48,421 nucleotides of DNA from Luteipulveratus flavus (GTDB lineage: Bacteria > Actinomycetota > Actinomycetes > Actinomycetales > Dermatophilaceae). How positions within the stretch are numbered: position 1 is the first letter of the stretch; every line of letters starts with the position of its first letter. Shown piece after piece: positions 8,800 through 17,051 of this stretch. The position numbers and the translations under genes are program-made. The stretch is taken from contig NZ_JAROAV010000046.1 in NCBI RefSeq assembly GCF_029439465.1, positions 1-48,421 on the forward strand, read 5' to 3'. A model generated the notes under the pieces. The model was not told where the DNA came from, did not search any database, and was given only the letters and a program-made list of their open reading frames with translations.

Positions 8800-9369
8800 A
8801 TGCGACGCATCGTCTTCGCCGTGCTGACCACGATCACGGTGCTGGTCCTGCTGCTCAGCTACCGCACCAGCCTCGACAGCTCGATGGCCGCCGGCTCGTC
8901 CGGTCCGATCAACCAGGGCGCCGTGGACCAGTCGGCCTCGTCGCCGTCGGCCTCCGGCGCGTCCCCCGACCCGGGGACGTCGGGCTCGAGCTCGGGATCG
9001 GCGTCGGGCTCCGGGTCGGCATCGAGCTCGGGGTCGGCGTCGGGCTCCGGGTCGGCGTCCGGCTCCGGCAGCAGCGCGTCGTCCACGAGCTCCACCAAGA
9101 GCTACACCGGAGACGTCGTCGACACCCGGTGGGGGCCGGTCCAGGTGCGGATCACGGTCTCCGGCGGCAAGATCACCGGCGCCGAGGCGGTGCAGTACCC
9201 CAACGGCAACCACCGCGACGAGGAGATCAACGCGCAGGCGCTGCCGGTGCTCAACGACGAGGCCGTGCAGCAGCAGAGCTCCCAGATCGACACCGTCTCC
9301 GGAGCGACGGTCACCAGCGACGGGTACGTCACCTCGCTGCAGTCCGCGATCGACCAGGCGCACCTGTGA
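8800..9369 (+). CDS. Membrane-anchored FMN-binding domain protein with Ser/Gly/Ala linker
   Basis: Extracytoplasmic electron carrier. An N-terminal hydrophobic segment (about residues 4-21) anchors or exports the protein; a low-complexity Ser/Gly/Ala linker spans about 46-105; the FMN-binding domain follows (SYTGDVVDTRWGPVQV onward). DTVSGATVTS near the C-terminus (Ser167-Gly-Ala-Thr170) is the flavinylation motif, with Thr170 the expected site for FMN attached by ApbE, encoded next. Strong AAGGAGGAGG ribosome site. The stop overlaps the apbE GTG as GTGA. The linker is encoded by an imperfect short tandem repeat. Confidence 0.93.
   Translation: MRRIVFAVLTTITVLVLLLSYRTSLDSSMAAGSSGPINQGAVDQSASSPSASGASPDPGTSGSSSGSASGSGSASSSGSASGSGSASGSGSSASSTSSTKSYTGDVVDTRWGPVQVRITVSGGKITGAEAVQYPNGNHRDEEINAQALPVLNDEAVQQQSSQIDTVSGATVTSDGYVTSLQSAIDQAHL
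8982..9070 (+). repeat. Intragenic minisatellite encoding the Ser/Gly/Ala linker
   Basis: Imperfect repeats of TCGGGCTCCGGGTCGGCG and TCGAGCTCGGGGTCGGCG, about 18 bp, in frame inside the FMN-binding protein. Copy-number change would lengthen or shorten the linker by multiples of six residues without a frameshift. Confidence 0.7.
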
Positions 9370-10088
9370 ACCGCCGCGCCTGGGTCGAGCAGATCATGGG
9401 CATGCCCATCAGCATCCACCTGCGCGGGCCGGACCTGGACGCACCGCAGGTCGAGGCCGCCGTGGCGTCCGCGTACGCCTGGTTGCGCGAGGTAGACCGC
9501 CTATTCAGCACGTACCGCGCCGACAGCGAGATCAGCCGGATCCGGTCGGGCGAGCTCGACGTCGCCGACGCCGACCCGCTCGTCTGGCAGGTGGTCGCGC
9601 TGTGCCACCACGCCGAGGAGGAGACCGGTGGGACGTTCACCGCGCGGCTGCCGGACGCCGACGGCCGGGTGCGGTTCGATCCGACGGGCCTGGTGAAGGG
9701 CTGGGCCGTCGAGCAGGCGGCCACGCACCTGGCCGCCCTCACCGACCACGCGTACTGCCTCAACGCCGGCGGGGACGTGTCGGTCGGCGGGTCGACGGCG
9801 GTGCTGGAGGGGACGCCGTGGCGCGTCGGCATCGAGGACCCGCGCGACCGCAGCAGCATCGCCCGCGTCGTCGAGCTCGCCGCCGGCGGCGTCGCCACGT
9901 CCGGTACGGCCGCGCGCGGCGCCCACCTCTACGACCCGACGCGCCGCGCGTACGTCGACCGGTCCGGCTCGGTCAGCGTGGTCGGCCCGAGCGTGCTGTG
10001 GGCGGACGTGTGGGCGACCGCCCTGTACGTCGGGCCTCCCGAGCTGACCGACCGGCTGCCCGCCGGCTACGAGGTCGTCCGCCTCTGA
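9366..10088 (+). CDS. apbE: FAD:protein FMN transferase (ApbE family)
   Basis: Transfers FMN from FAD to a Thr/Ser of target proteins outside the cytoplasm. The 240-residue protein shows the family elements FSTYRADSEISRI, FDPTGLVKGWAVE, LNAGGDV, GVATSGTAARG and the metal-binding ADVWATAL. It is shorter than many ApbE proteins (about 300-350) and has no clear lipobox or signal peptide from this start. The GTG at 9366 overlaps the upstream stop as GTGA; the frame is open further upstream but only as a shadow. The adjacent SGAT-bearing protein is the obvious substrate. Confidence 0.93.
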   Translation: MNRRAWVEQIMGMPISIHLRGPDLDAPQVEAAVASAYAWLREVDRLFSTYRADSEISRIRSGELDVADADPLVWQVVALCHHAEEETGGTFTARLPDADGRVRFDPTGLVKGWAVEQAATHLAALTDHAYCLNAGGDVSVGGSTAVLEGTPWRVGIEDPRDRSSIARVVELAAGGVATSGTAARGAHLYDPTRRAYVDRSGSVSVVGPSVLWADVWATALYVGPPELTDRLPAGYEVVRL

Positions 10089-10115
10089 GGAGGGGACTCG
10101 CGGGGAGCGAGCGGC

Positions 10116-11072
10116 TCAGTCGCGCAGCGACTGCAGCCAGGCGCGGGCATCGGCGTACGCCTCGTCCGTGGTGGTCCGGGTCGCCTCGACCGGGCGACCG
10201 TCGGCGCGGCGGTAGGAGCCCAGGAAACGGACGTCCGCGCAGACTCGCCGTAGGCCCATCAGCGTCTCGCCGACCCGCTCGTCGGCGACGTGCCCCTCGA
10301 AGTCGATGGAGAAGCAGTACGACCCCATCGCCTGGCCGGTCGGCCGCGACTCCAGCCGGGTCATGTTGATGCCACGCGCCGCGAACTGCTCGAGCAGCTC
10401 CAGCAGACCGCCCGGGTGGTCGTCGTGCTGGTAGATGACGACCGTCGTCTTGTCCGCGCCCGACGGCGGCGGAACGGTTCCGGGCCGCGACACCACCACG
10501 AACCGGGTGACCGCCGACCGGTTGTCTCCGATGTCGTCCGCCAAGACCTCCAGCCCGAACACCTCGGCCGCCATCGGCGCACAGACCGCCGCCTCGTACG
10601 GCGGACGCTTCTCACCGAGCCCGGCCAGCGCCTCGGCAGCAGCGGCGGTCGAGAGCGTCGGGACGTACGACGCGGACGGCAGGTTCGCGGCCATCCAGCC
10701 GCGCACCTGCGGCCAGGCGTGCGAGTGCGAGCCGACGCCGCGGATCGCCGCCCGGTCGGTGCCGCGCGGCGCGGCGAGCACGAACGTGATGGGGACGAGC
10801 ACCTCGCCCTGGATCACGAGCGGGTCGTCGGAGTTCAGCGCGTCCAGCGTCGCGGACACGCCACCCTCGACGGAGTTCTCGATCGGCACCATCACCCGGT
10901 CGACCTCGCCCGCGCGGACGGCGTCCAGCGCGAGCGCCACCGTGCCGAACGGGCGCGCGGCGGCGAGAGTGGCGTCGTCCGCCGTGAGCCACGACGCGAG
11001 CGCCATCTGGGTGAACGTGCCCTGCGGGCCGAAGTAGCCGTGCCGCAGGGCAGGGGCGTGCGGGTCCGTCAC
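10116..11072 (-). CDS. pheA: Prephenate dehydratase
   Basis: Converts prephenate to phenylpyruvate in phenylalanine synthesis, cytosolic. The 318-residue protein begins with the YFGPQGTFT motif, contains the conserved catalytic TRF (SAVTRFVVV) and a C-terminal ACT regulatory domain (HPGGLLELLEQFAARGINMTRLESRPTGQ region shows the GALL/ESRP-type signatures), which normally gives feedback inhibition by phenylalanine. It is a monofunctional enzyme with no chorismate mutase domain. The GTG start is preceded by TACCCT and 7 nt, suggesting a leaderless mRNA. Confidence 0.96.
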   Translation of the reverse strand: MTDPHAPALRHGYFGPQGTFTQMALASWLTADDATLAAARPFGTVALALDAVRAGEVDRVMVPIENSVEGGVSATLDALNSDDPLVIQGEVLVPITFVLAAPRGTDRAAIRGVGSHSHAWPQVRGWMAANLPSASYVPTLSTAAAAEALAGLGEKRPPYEAAVCAPMAAEVFGLEVLADDIGDNRSAVTRFVVVSRPGTVPPPSGADKTTVVIYQHDDHPGGLLELLEQFAARGINMTRLESRPTGQAMGSYCFSIDFEGHVADERVGETLMGLRRVCADVRFLGSYRRADGRPVEATRTTTDEAYADARAWLQSLRD

Positions 11073-11079
11073 CCTCGGC

Positions 11080-11085
11080 AGGGTA
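11080..11085 (-). promoter_or_regulatory. Probable -10 box (TACCCT) of leaderless pheA
   Basis: Minus-strand TACCCT is 7 nt before the pheA GTG, with no ribosome site of normal spacing apart from GAGG directly at the start. Confidence 0.45.
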
Positions 11086-11177
11086 ACGAGCGCCGGTCGT
11101 CAGGGCGGCGGTGTCTCACCGGCTCCGGGGGAAGCGCTATACCAGGTTCGCCCAGGCCGTTGTCAGGAACCTGCCCG

Positions 11178-11183
11178 TAATCT
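11178..11183 (+). promoter_or_regulatory. Probable -10 box (TAATCT) of leaderless membrane protein gene
   Basis: TAATCT followed by 6 nt and the GTG at 11190; no Shine-Dalgarno sequence fits. Confidence 0.5.
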
Positions 11184-11189
11184 GAACCG

Positions 11190-13316
11190 GTGACGCGCCG
11201 GTGGATCCTGTCGACCGCGGTGGCGGTCGTGGCGTTCCTGCTGGCGTCGATGGCCGTCTCCGCGGCGCTCGCCCGACCCGCGCACCGCGCCATCGGCCAG
11301 CCCGGCCCGCTCGTCATCGTGTCGATGCCGTCCCTGTCCTGGAGCGACATCTCGGCGGAGAAGACCCCCACGGTGTGGGCGCTCGCCCAGCAGGGTGCGG
11401 TCGGCAACATCGTCACCCGCGCGATCTCCGCGCACTCCTGCTCCCTGCACGCCTGGATGACCCTGTCGGCCGGCGCCCGCGCCACCCTCGGCAAGGGTCC
11501 CGGAGAGACTGGACGCGGCGAGCAGGTACAGCCGTGCAAGGGGATGCCCGCCCCGGTCCAGGTCGGCAAGGGCGCCCGGTTCCCGAACTGGAAGCGGTGG
11601 CGCACCATCTCGCTCGGCCGTCCCATCCCGGCCGACCTCGGCCTGCTCGCCACCCGGTTGCGCAGCCAGGGCAGCTGCGTCGCGGCGGTGGGACGCGGCG
11701 GAGCCATCGGCGCAGCCGACACGAACGGCTTCGTCGCTCGCTACTCGCCGACGGTGGCCGCGGCGAGCTTCACCGAGTGCCCCGTGAACCTGGTGTCCCT
11801 CAGCAGCACCGACGACGCCGGGCTGGCCGACCTGCTGTCCCGCCTCCCCGCCGACTCCACCGTCGTGGTCACCGGTCACGCCGACGACCAGACGATCGAG
11901 TCGATGCGCGCGGTGATCGTCGCCGGCCCCCGCGTACCCCAGGGGCTGCTGCGCTCGCCGGCCACCCGCCAGCCCGGCCTGCTGCAGAACTCCGACCTGA
12001 CCGCCCTCGCGCTCTCCCGCAGCGAGACCAACCCGCCCGCCCTGCTCGAGGGCCGCAAGCCCGGTGTCGAGCCGAAGTCGAACGCGAACCGCTCCATCGA
12101 GCAGGTCCGCGACGTCAGTCGGGCGCTGTTCGTCGAGCACCGGGTCGTCGCGCCGTTCTTCGTCCGGTTCGTGCTCGGCGCCGTGCTCGCCGGCCTGATC
12201 GGCCTGGCCATGCTCGCCTCCACCCGGCTGCGCCGCTGGGGACGGCGGTGGCTCGTCGCGGTCGGCGCCGTCTGTGGCGCCGTACCGGTCTCGACGTTCC
12301 TCGTCGGCGTGATCCCCTGGTGGAACACCTCGCGGCCGGGGACGTACCTCAGCCTGTCGATCATGGCGATCGCGGTCGTCATCGCCGCCGTCGCCGTCCT
12401 CGGGCCGTGGCGGCGCTGGGTCGCCGGGCCTGCGGCGTTCCTCGCCGCCCTGACCGCCACCGTCATCGCGATCGACGTCGTCCACACCTCGCCGCTGCAG
12501 TTCATCTCGATCATGGGCCTGCAACCGGTGTACGGCGGCCGCTACTACGGGACCGGCAACGTCGGGTACGCCCTGCTCGCGAGCACCTCGATCCTCGTGG
12601 CCGCGCTGCTCGCCGGCCGCTGGATGCTGCGCGGACGACGCGACCTGGCCGTGGCGACCATCCTGGTCATCGGGGTCGCCACGATCATCATCGACGGCTA
12701 CCCCGCCTGGGGCGCCGACGCCGGAGGCCCGCTCGCCCTACTGCCCGCGTACGCCTACCTCGCCCTCAACGCCGCCGGCCTGGCCGTCACCTGGAAGCGG
12801 ATCCTGGTCGTCGGCGGCATCACCGTGGTCCTCGTCGGCGGGCTCGGGTTCCTGGACTACCTGCGGCCCCCCGCGTACCGCACCCACCTCGGTGACTTCA
12901 TGGCCTCCCTCATCGAGAACGGCCAGCTCACCTCGCTCCAGCGCAACGTGCGGGCCAACTGGACGATGCTGACGAGCGTCTGGATCAACGCGTTCGTGCC
13001 GGTGCTCCTGCTGCTCACGATCTACGCGCTGATCGCCCGGCGGTCCTGGATCGGCCGACCGCTGAGCCGGGTCACCGACCGGGTCCTCTTCCTCGGGCAC
13101 GGCCTCGCCGCGATCGCGATCTGCTGGCTGCTCGGCTTCGTCTCCAACGACTCCGGCACGGCGATCCCGCCCAGCGGCATGATCATCGTCGCGCCGCTGG
13201 TCATCATGATCGCGGCGTCGACAGGGCGTCCGACTCCGGCTGACGTACCGGAGGCCGAGGTCGCTGCCGACCACGGCGACGACGCGCCTCGCGCCACGCC
13301 AGTACGAGCAGGCTGA
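11190..13316 (+). CDS. Large polytopic membrane protein with phosphatase-fold-like ectodomain, paralog 1
   Basis: Unknown function. The 708-residue protein has an N-terminal hydrophobic helix (about 5-28), an exported domain (about 30-315) whose start PGPLVIVSMPSLSW and later MTLSAGARA resemble the alkaline phosphatase superfamily fold, then about ten hydrophobic helices (from about 318). The usual first metal-binding Asp appears replaced (VSMP) and no DHG motif is seen. The membrane half carries polar motifs shared with the paralog at 14787: YGGRYYG (448-454), DGYPAWGAD (502-510), RTHLG (564-568) and NDSG (653-656). The layout resembles GPI phosphoethanolamine transferases, an analogy only. 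The 3' end overlaps the convergent GT87 gene by 113 bp. Confidence 0.85.
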   Translation: MTRRWILSTAVAVVAFLLASMAVSAALARPAHRAIGQPGPLVIVSMPSLSWSDISAEKTPTVWALAQQGAVGNIVTRAISAHSCSLHAWMTLSAGARATLGKGPGETGRGEQVQPCKGMPAPVQVGKGARFPNWKRWRTISLGRPIPADLGLLATRLRSQGSCVAAVGRGGAIGAADTNGFVARYSPTVAAASFTECPVNLVSLSSTDDAGLADLLSRLPADSTVVVTGHADDQTIESMRAVIVAGPRVPQGLLRSPATRQPGLLQNSDLTALALSRSETNPPALLEGRKPGVEPKSNANRSIEQVRDVSRALFVEHRVVAPFFVRFVLGAVLAGLIGLAMLASTRLRRWGRRWLVAVGAVCGAVPVSTFLVGVIPWWNTSRPGTYLSLSIMAIAVVIAAVAVLGPWRRWVAGPAAFLAALTATVIAIDVVHTSPLQFISIMGLQPVYGGRYYGTGNVGYALLASTSILVAALLAGRWMLRGRRDLAVATILVIGVATIIIDGYPAWGADAGGPLALLPAYAYLALNAAGLAVTWKRILVVGGITVVLVGGLGFLDYLRPPAYRTHLGDFMASLIENGQLTSLQRNVRANWTMLTSVWINAFVPVLLLLTIYALIARRSWIGRPLSRVTDRVLFLGHGLAAIAICWLLGFVSNDSGTAIPPSGMIIVAPLVIMIAASTGRPTPADVPEAEVAADHGDDAPRATPVRAG

Positions 13317-14487
13317 GCAGCGCCGCCAGGCCGTAGCTGTTGTTGAGCAGCGTCCAGAACGGGTCGCCGCTGCTGGCCGCCGGGAACGGCTCGTTCGCGC
13401 TCACCAGGTGCCACTGGCCCCACCACGGCAGGTGCAGCAGCAGGACCACGTACAGACCGACGGCCGCCGCGATCCGGCGCGGGTGCCGCAGCGGGTCCGA
13501 CCCGAGCAGCGCGAACAGGGCGAGCACCAGCCAGTGGAAGTGGTGGATCCACGACACCGGCGACAGCAGCACGGCCATCATGCCGACCAGGGCGGCCGCG
13601 GCCACCTCGTTGCCCCGGTCGTGCGCCCGCTTCGCCAGCCCGAACCCGAGCACGGCCGTCGCCGCGGCGAGCAGCAGCCACACCGCGCTGAGCGGGGTGC
13701 CGTCCAGGCCGAGGCGCATCAGGATGCCGCGGATCGACTGGTTGGACGTGCCGTCGTTCGCGCCGAGCCGCGTGGGGTCCTGCAGGGCGCCGCCCCAGAA
13801 CGCGAACGACGCCTGCGGCAGCAGCACGAACGAGCCCAGCGTGACGCCGGCCGCCGTCCCGGCGCTGACCGCCGCCGCCCGCCACTGCCGGGACACCAGG
13901 AAGTGCACGATGAAGACTCCGGGCGTCAGCTTGATCGCGGTGGCCACGCCGACGAGGACGCCCTGCGGGACCCGGTCCAGCCACCTCAGGCGAGGCCGCA
14001 TCAGGTCCAGCAGACAGCCGAGCACCAGGAACGCGTTGACCTGCCCGAAGCGGAAGCCGTCCGAGACCGGCAGCAGGTACAGCACCGCCACCGTCAGCAG
14101 CCCGAGCAGCCAGCCCGCGCGGCGACCCGAGCGGGCGAGCAGCGCGCGACCGGCGTACCGGACGATCAGCAGGTCGGCGAGCAGCTGCAGCACGGACCAG
14201 AGCCACCCGACCACGCCGAACGGCAGCAGCGCCAACGGGATCGCCAGGATCGCGGCGAACGGCGGGTACGTGAACGGGAGGTACTGCGGCGCTTGCGTGA
14301 GCCACTCGTACACCGGGCGGCCCTGCAGCAGGGACACGCCCGCGTCCCGGTAGACCTGCACGTCGATCTGCCAGCTCTTCGGCTGCTGGGCGATGAGGTA
14401 CGCCCGGGCCAGCGGCAGCGCACCGACGACGGTGATGGCGAGCGCGACCGCCCACTGCGATCGGGTCAGTCGCCGGCCGTCTCTCAC
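13204..14487 (-). CDS. GT-C glycosyltransferase, GT87/DUF2029-type (probable polyprenyl-phosphate-mannose dependent mannosyltransferase)
   Basis: Polytopic membrane protein of 427 residues, about ten hydrophobic helices. The first extracytoplasmic loop carries QIDVQVYRDAG and the stretch LPFTYPPFAAIL, typical of the GT87 family, which uses polyprenyl-phosphate mannose to extend mannans or lipoglycans outside the membrane. IKLTPG and SPVSWIHHFHW are further family-like motifs. GTG start at 14487. It lies between the two large paralogs, reads against paralog 1 and overlaps its end by 113 bp. Role in lipoglycan assembly is inferred from family and context. Confidence 0.85.
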   Translation of the reverse strand: MRDGRRLTRSQWAVALAITVVGALPLARAYLIAQQPKSWQIDVQVYRDAGVSLLQGRPVYEWLTQAPQYLPFTYPPFAAILAIPLALLPFGVVGWLWSVLQLLADLLIVRYAGRALLARSGRRAGWLLGLLTVAVLYLLPVSDGFRFGQVNAFLVLGCLLDLMRPRLRWLDRVPQGVLVGVATAIKLTPGVFIVHFLVSRQWRAAAVSAGTAAGVTLGSFVLLPQASFAFWGGALQDPTRLGANDGTSNQSIRGILMRLGLDGTPLSAVWLLLAAATAVLGFGLAKRAHDRGNEVAAAALVGMMAVLLSPVSWIHHFHWLVLALFALLGSDPLRHPRRIAAAVGLYVVLLLHLPWWGQWHLVSANEPFPAASSGDPFWTLLNNSYGLAALLSLLVLAWREARRRRGRQRPRPPVRQPESDALSTPRS

Positions 14488-14529
14488 CGCAGCATTCTGC
14501 CAAGCCGCCGGCCGCGGCTGCGGCCAGAC

Positions 14530-14714
14530 CGCTGGTTGAGCCGGGCCGGAGCGTTAGCGCAGGCCCGTGTCGAAACCGGGTGACGTACGGGGAGAGCCCC
14601 CCACGTCCTCACCTGGTCTCGATACGGCTCGCCCTGGGGGCTCGCCTACTCGACCGGCGGGGTTTGACGCCGGTCGAGTAGGGCGAACGAAGTGAGGCCC
14701 GTGTCGAGACCAGG
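14530..14714. repeat. Composite of type B half and type A full palindromic repeats
   Basis: Starts CGCTGGTTGAGCCGGG and reaches GTGTCGAAACC (type B left half), then GGTCTCGATACGG, CTACTCGACCGGCG, CGCCGGTCGAGTAGG and GTGTCGAGACC (type A pair). The central GGGGAG core is degenerate here. It fills most of the 299-bp gap between two divergent genes; the remaining bases hold only the promoter of paralog 2. Confidence 0.75.
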
Positions 14715-14773
14715 TGACCGCGGCCACGGGGCTCGACCGGCGAGGGTGTGCGTGGTGGGTGAGCCGCGCCCCA

Positions 14774-14779
14774 TACCCT
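14774..14779 (+). promoter_or_regulatory. Probable -10 box (TACCCT) of leaderless membrane protein gene
   Basis: TACCCT followed by 7 nt and the ATG at 14787; no ribosome site is visible. Confidence 0.5.
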
Positions 14780-14786
14780 GTGGCGC

Positions 14787-16835
14787 ATGGTTCGCCGCTG
14801 GGTCATCGCCGTCGTGGTGAGCCTCTTCTCCTTCGTGCTCGTCGCGTTCGCGCTGGTCCGCCTGACCGCCACCGATGAGCGCGTCCCCATCACCCAGCCA
14901 GGCCCGCTCGTCGTGATCGGCGTACCCGGGCAGTCCTGGGAGAACCTGTCGGAGCGGTCGAACCCGGCCCTCTGGCCGCTGCTCGACGTCGCCGCCACCG
15001 GCTCGTCGTCCGTACGCGCCACCTCGACACCGACCTGTACGCCCGACGCCTGGCTCTCCCTCGGCGCGGGGGACGGCGCCCGGGTTGGGTGCGGCCCGAC
15101 GCCGTCGCCGCAGGTCAGCGGCGCGGGTGCGACCTGGCCGCGCTGGGCCGACTGGCGCCGGGACAACGACGACCTGCGCTCCCCGCCCGACCTCGGTCTG
15201 CTCGCCTCGGAGCTCGCGGCTCGGCGGCAGTGCGTCGCGGCCGTGGGTCCCGGCGCCGCTCTCGCCGCCGCCGACCGCTCCGGGCGGGTCGCCCGCTACT
15301 GGCCGTCCACGGCCGGCGCCGACCTCGCCGCCTGCGCGGTCACGTTCGTCGACCTCGGTACCCCGACCGGTGCGGCGCGCCCGGACGCCGACGCGGCGCT
15401 CGCGCGGGTCTTCGACAGCGTGCCGGGCAACGCGACGGTGGCGATCACCGGGCTCTCCGACGGCCGAGAGGACCGCCCCGCGCTCCGCTCGCTCACGTTG
15501 GTGGGCCCGCGCGTGGCCCGCGGCACGATCTGGTCGCCCTCCACCCACCAGGAAGGCTTCGCACAGGCCGCCGACCTGACCGCGACCGCGCTCGCCCGGT
15601 TCGACCTGACCCCCGAGGGCGTCGCCGGTCAGGAGCTCGCGGTCATCCCGTCCACGGCACCGGTCGGCACGCTGGTCGACCGCAACCGCACCCTCGAACG
15701 CTCGATCAACGAGAGCAACCACGCGCTCACCCCGTTCTTCGTCGGCCTTGCCGTCCTGTACGTCGGCGCGGCCGCCGTCGTGTACCTCACCCGGCGCCGC
15801 ACCCGCCGTCCATCCGCGTGGCTGCGTCCGGGCGCTGTGCTCCTGGGGGCCCTCCCCGTCGCGACGTACCTGGTGTCGCTCGTCCCCTGGTGGACCGGCG
15901 GTCCGGTGCTCCTCTGGTACGCGCTCGGGACGTTCGCGTTCGCCGGCGCGGTGTCCCTCGTGGCCCTGCTCGGCCCGTGGCGGCGTTGGTCCGCCGGGCC
16001 GGCCGTCGTGGTCGCGGGCGTCACCGCGGCGGTCCTGGCGCTGGACGTCATCTCCGGCAGCCACCTGCAGCTGCTCGCCCTGCAGGGTCTTCAGCCGCTG
16101 TACGGCGGGCGCTACTACGGGATGGGCAACGCCGGGTTCGGCGTGTTCGCGACGGCGGTGCTGCTGCTCGGCGGCCTGCTCGCGGCCCGGCTGCTGTGGT
16201 GGGACGACGCCGACGACACCGACCGACGGCTCGCGGTCGCGACCGTCGTGCTGGTCGGGTTCGCGGCGGTCCTCGTGGACGGCTGGCCGTCATGGGGAGC
16301 CGACTTCGGCGGGCCGCCCGCGCTCGTCGTGGGTACGGCGCTGCTGGCCTGCCTCGTGCTCGGGCTGCGGATCACCTGGCGGCGGGCCTTGCTGATCGCG
16401 GGTGCCGTGGTACTGATCGCGGCGGCCCTCGCGGTCCTGGACTGGCTTCGGCCCGCGTCCTCCCGGACCCACCTCGGCCGGTTCGTGCAGCAGGTCGTCG
16501 ACGGCGAGGGGTTCGGCGTCGTGGGCAGCAAGCTGTCGCAGAACTGGGAGCTGCTCACCTCCTCGCCGTTGACCGTGCTCGTGCCCGTCGCGATGGTCGC
16601 CGCGATCTGGGCGGTCGTGCGTCCGGACTCCCCGGTCGGTCGGCCGCTGGTGCCGCTGTGGGAGCAGGTGCCGCTGCTGCGAGAGATCGTCGGGGCAGTG
16701 CTCGCCTGCTGGTCGGTCGCGTTCCTGCTCAACGACTCCGGCGTCGGCGTCCCCGCGACCGGCGCGCAGCTGGCGGTCCCGCTGCTCGTGGCGATCGCCG
16801 CGTCCATGCGGCGGCCCGAGGAACAGGGCGCCTGA
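14787..16835 (+). CDS. Large polytopic membrane protein with phosphatase-fold-like ectodomain, paralog 2
   Basis: Unknown function; paralog of the 11190 gene along its full length (682 versus 708 residues). N-terminal helix (about 5-27), exported domain starting GPLVVIGVPGQSWENL, then about ten helices from residue 315 on. The membrane motifs are in the same order: YGGRYYG (439-445), DGWPSWGAD (498-506), RTHLG (560-564) and NDSG (649-652). The ectodomain is clearly more diverged than the membrane half, and it too lacks the metal-binding Asp/His of active phosphatases. The pair brackets a GT87 mannosyltransferase, so a role in envelope glycan or lipid modification is likely but unproven. Confidence 0.85.
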   Translation: MVRRWVIAVVVSLFSFVLVAFALVRLTATDERVPITQPGPLVVIGVPGQSWENLSERSNPALWPLLDVAATGSSSVRATSTPTCTPDAWLSLGAGDGARVGCGPTPSPQVSGAGATWPRWADWRRDNDDLRSPPDLGLLASELAARRQCVAAVGPGAALAAADRSGRVARYWPSTAGADLAACAVTFVDLGTPTGAARPDADAALARVFDSVPGNATVAITGLSDGREDRPALRSLTLVGPRVARGTIWSPSTHQEGFAQAADLTATALARFDLTPEGVAGQELAVIPSTAPVGTLVDRNRTLERSINESNHALTPFFVGLAVLYVGAAAVVYLTRRRTRRPSAWLRPGAVLLGALPVATYLVSLVPWWTGGPVLLWYALGTFAFAGAVSLVALLGPWRRWSAGPAVVVAGVTAAVLALDVISGSHLQLLALQGLQPLYGGRYYGMGNAGFGVFATAVLLLGGLLAARLLWWDDADDTDRRLAVATVVLVGFAAVLVDGWPSWGADFGGPPALVVGTALLACLVLGLRITWRRALLIAGAVVLIAAALAVLDWLRPASSRTHLGRFVQQVVDGEGFGVVGSKLSQNWELLTSSPLTVLVPVAMVAAIWAVVRPDSPVGRPLVPLWEQVPLLREIVGAVLACWSVAFLLNDSGVGVPATGAQLAVPLLVAIAASMRRPEEQGA

Positions 16836-16859
16836 CCGCCGCTGTGCACTGCCCCACCC

Positions 16860-16913
16860 GGCAAAGGTTGGTCGCCGGCACACGCGTGGCTGTGCGGATC
16901 ACCAACCTTTGCC
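16860..16913. repeat. 54-bp palindromic element of the GGCAAA family
   Basis: Arms GGCAAAGGTTGGT and ACCAACCTTTGCC are perfect over 13 bp; inner arms GCACA/TGTGC surround the centre. It lies between convergent genes and could end transcription in both directions. Same length and plan as the copies at 3461 and 25103. Confidence 0.75.
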
Positions 16914-16921
16914 GGTGCCGC

Positions 16922-16988
16922 TCGGCCGAGTGAGCGCGTCCTGCTGGATTTCCGGCCCGAGAGTGACACGACACGCGCACTCGACCGG
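16922..16988. repeat. 67-bp palindromic element of the CGGCCGAGTG family
   Basis: Left arm TCGGCCGAGTGAGCGCGTC, followed by CTGCTGG, and right arm ACACGCGCACTCGACCGG. A second copy (68 bp, opposite orientation) lies inside the coding region at 29041-29108. It sits 9 bp after the GGCAAA-type hairpin in the same convergent gap. Confidence 0.7.
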
Positions 16989-17051
16989 ACGGGTGAGTGG
17001 GTGCCGCTAGGTGCCGGCGACAGGCTCCCCTGCCGCGGGGGCGGGGCGGGC

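Noticed and set aside
13022-14503. 493-codon minus-strand frame in a different phase from the GT87 gene
   Set aside because: It is Arg/Ala/Gly-rich without hydrophobic pattern, while the phase ending at 13204 gives a coherent polytopic transferase.
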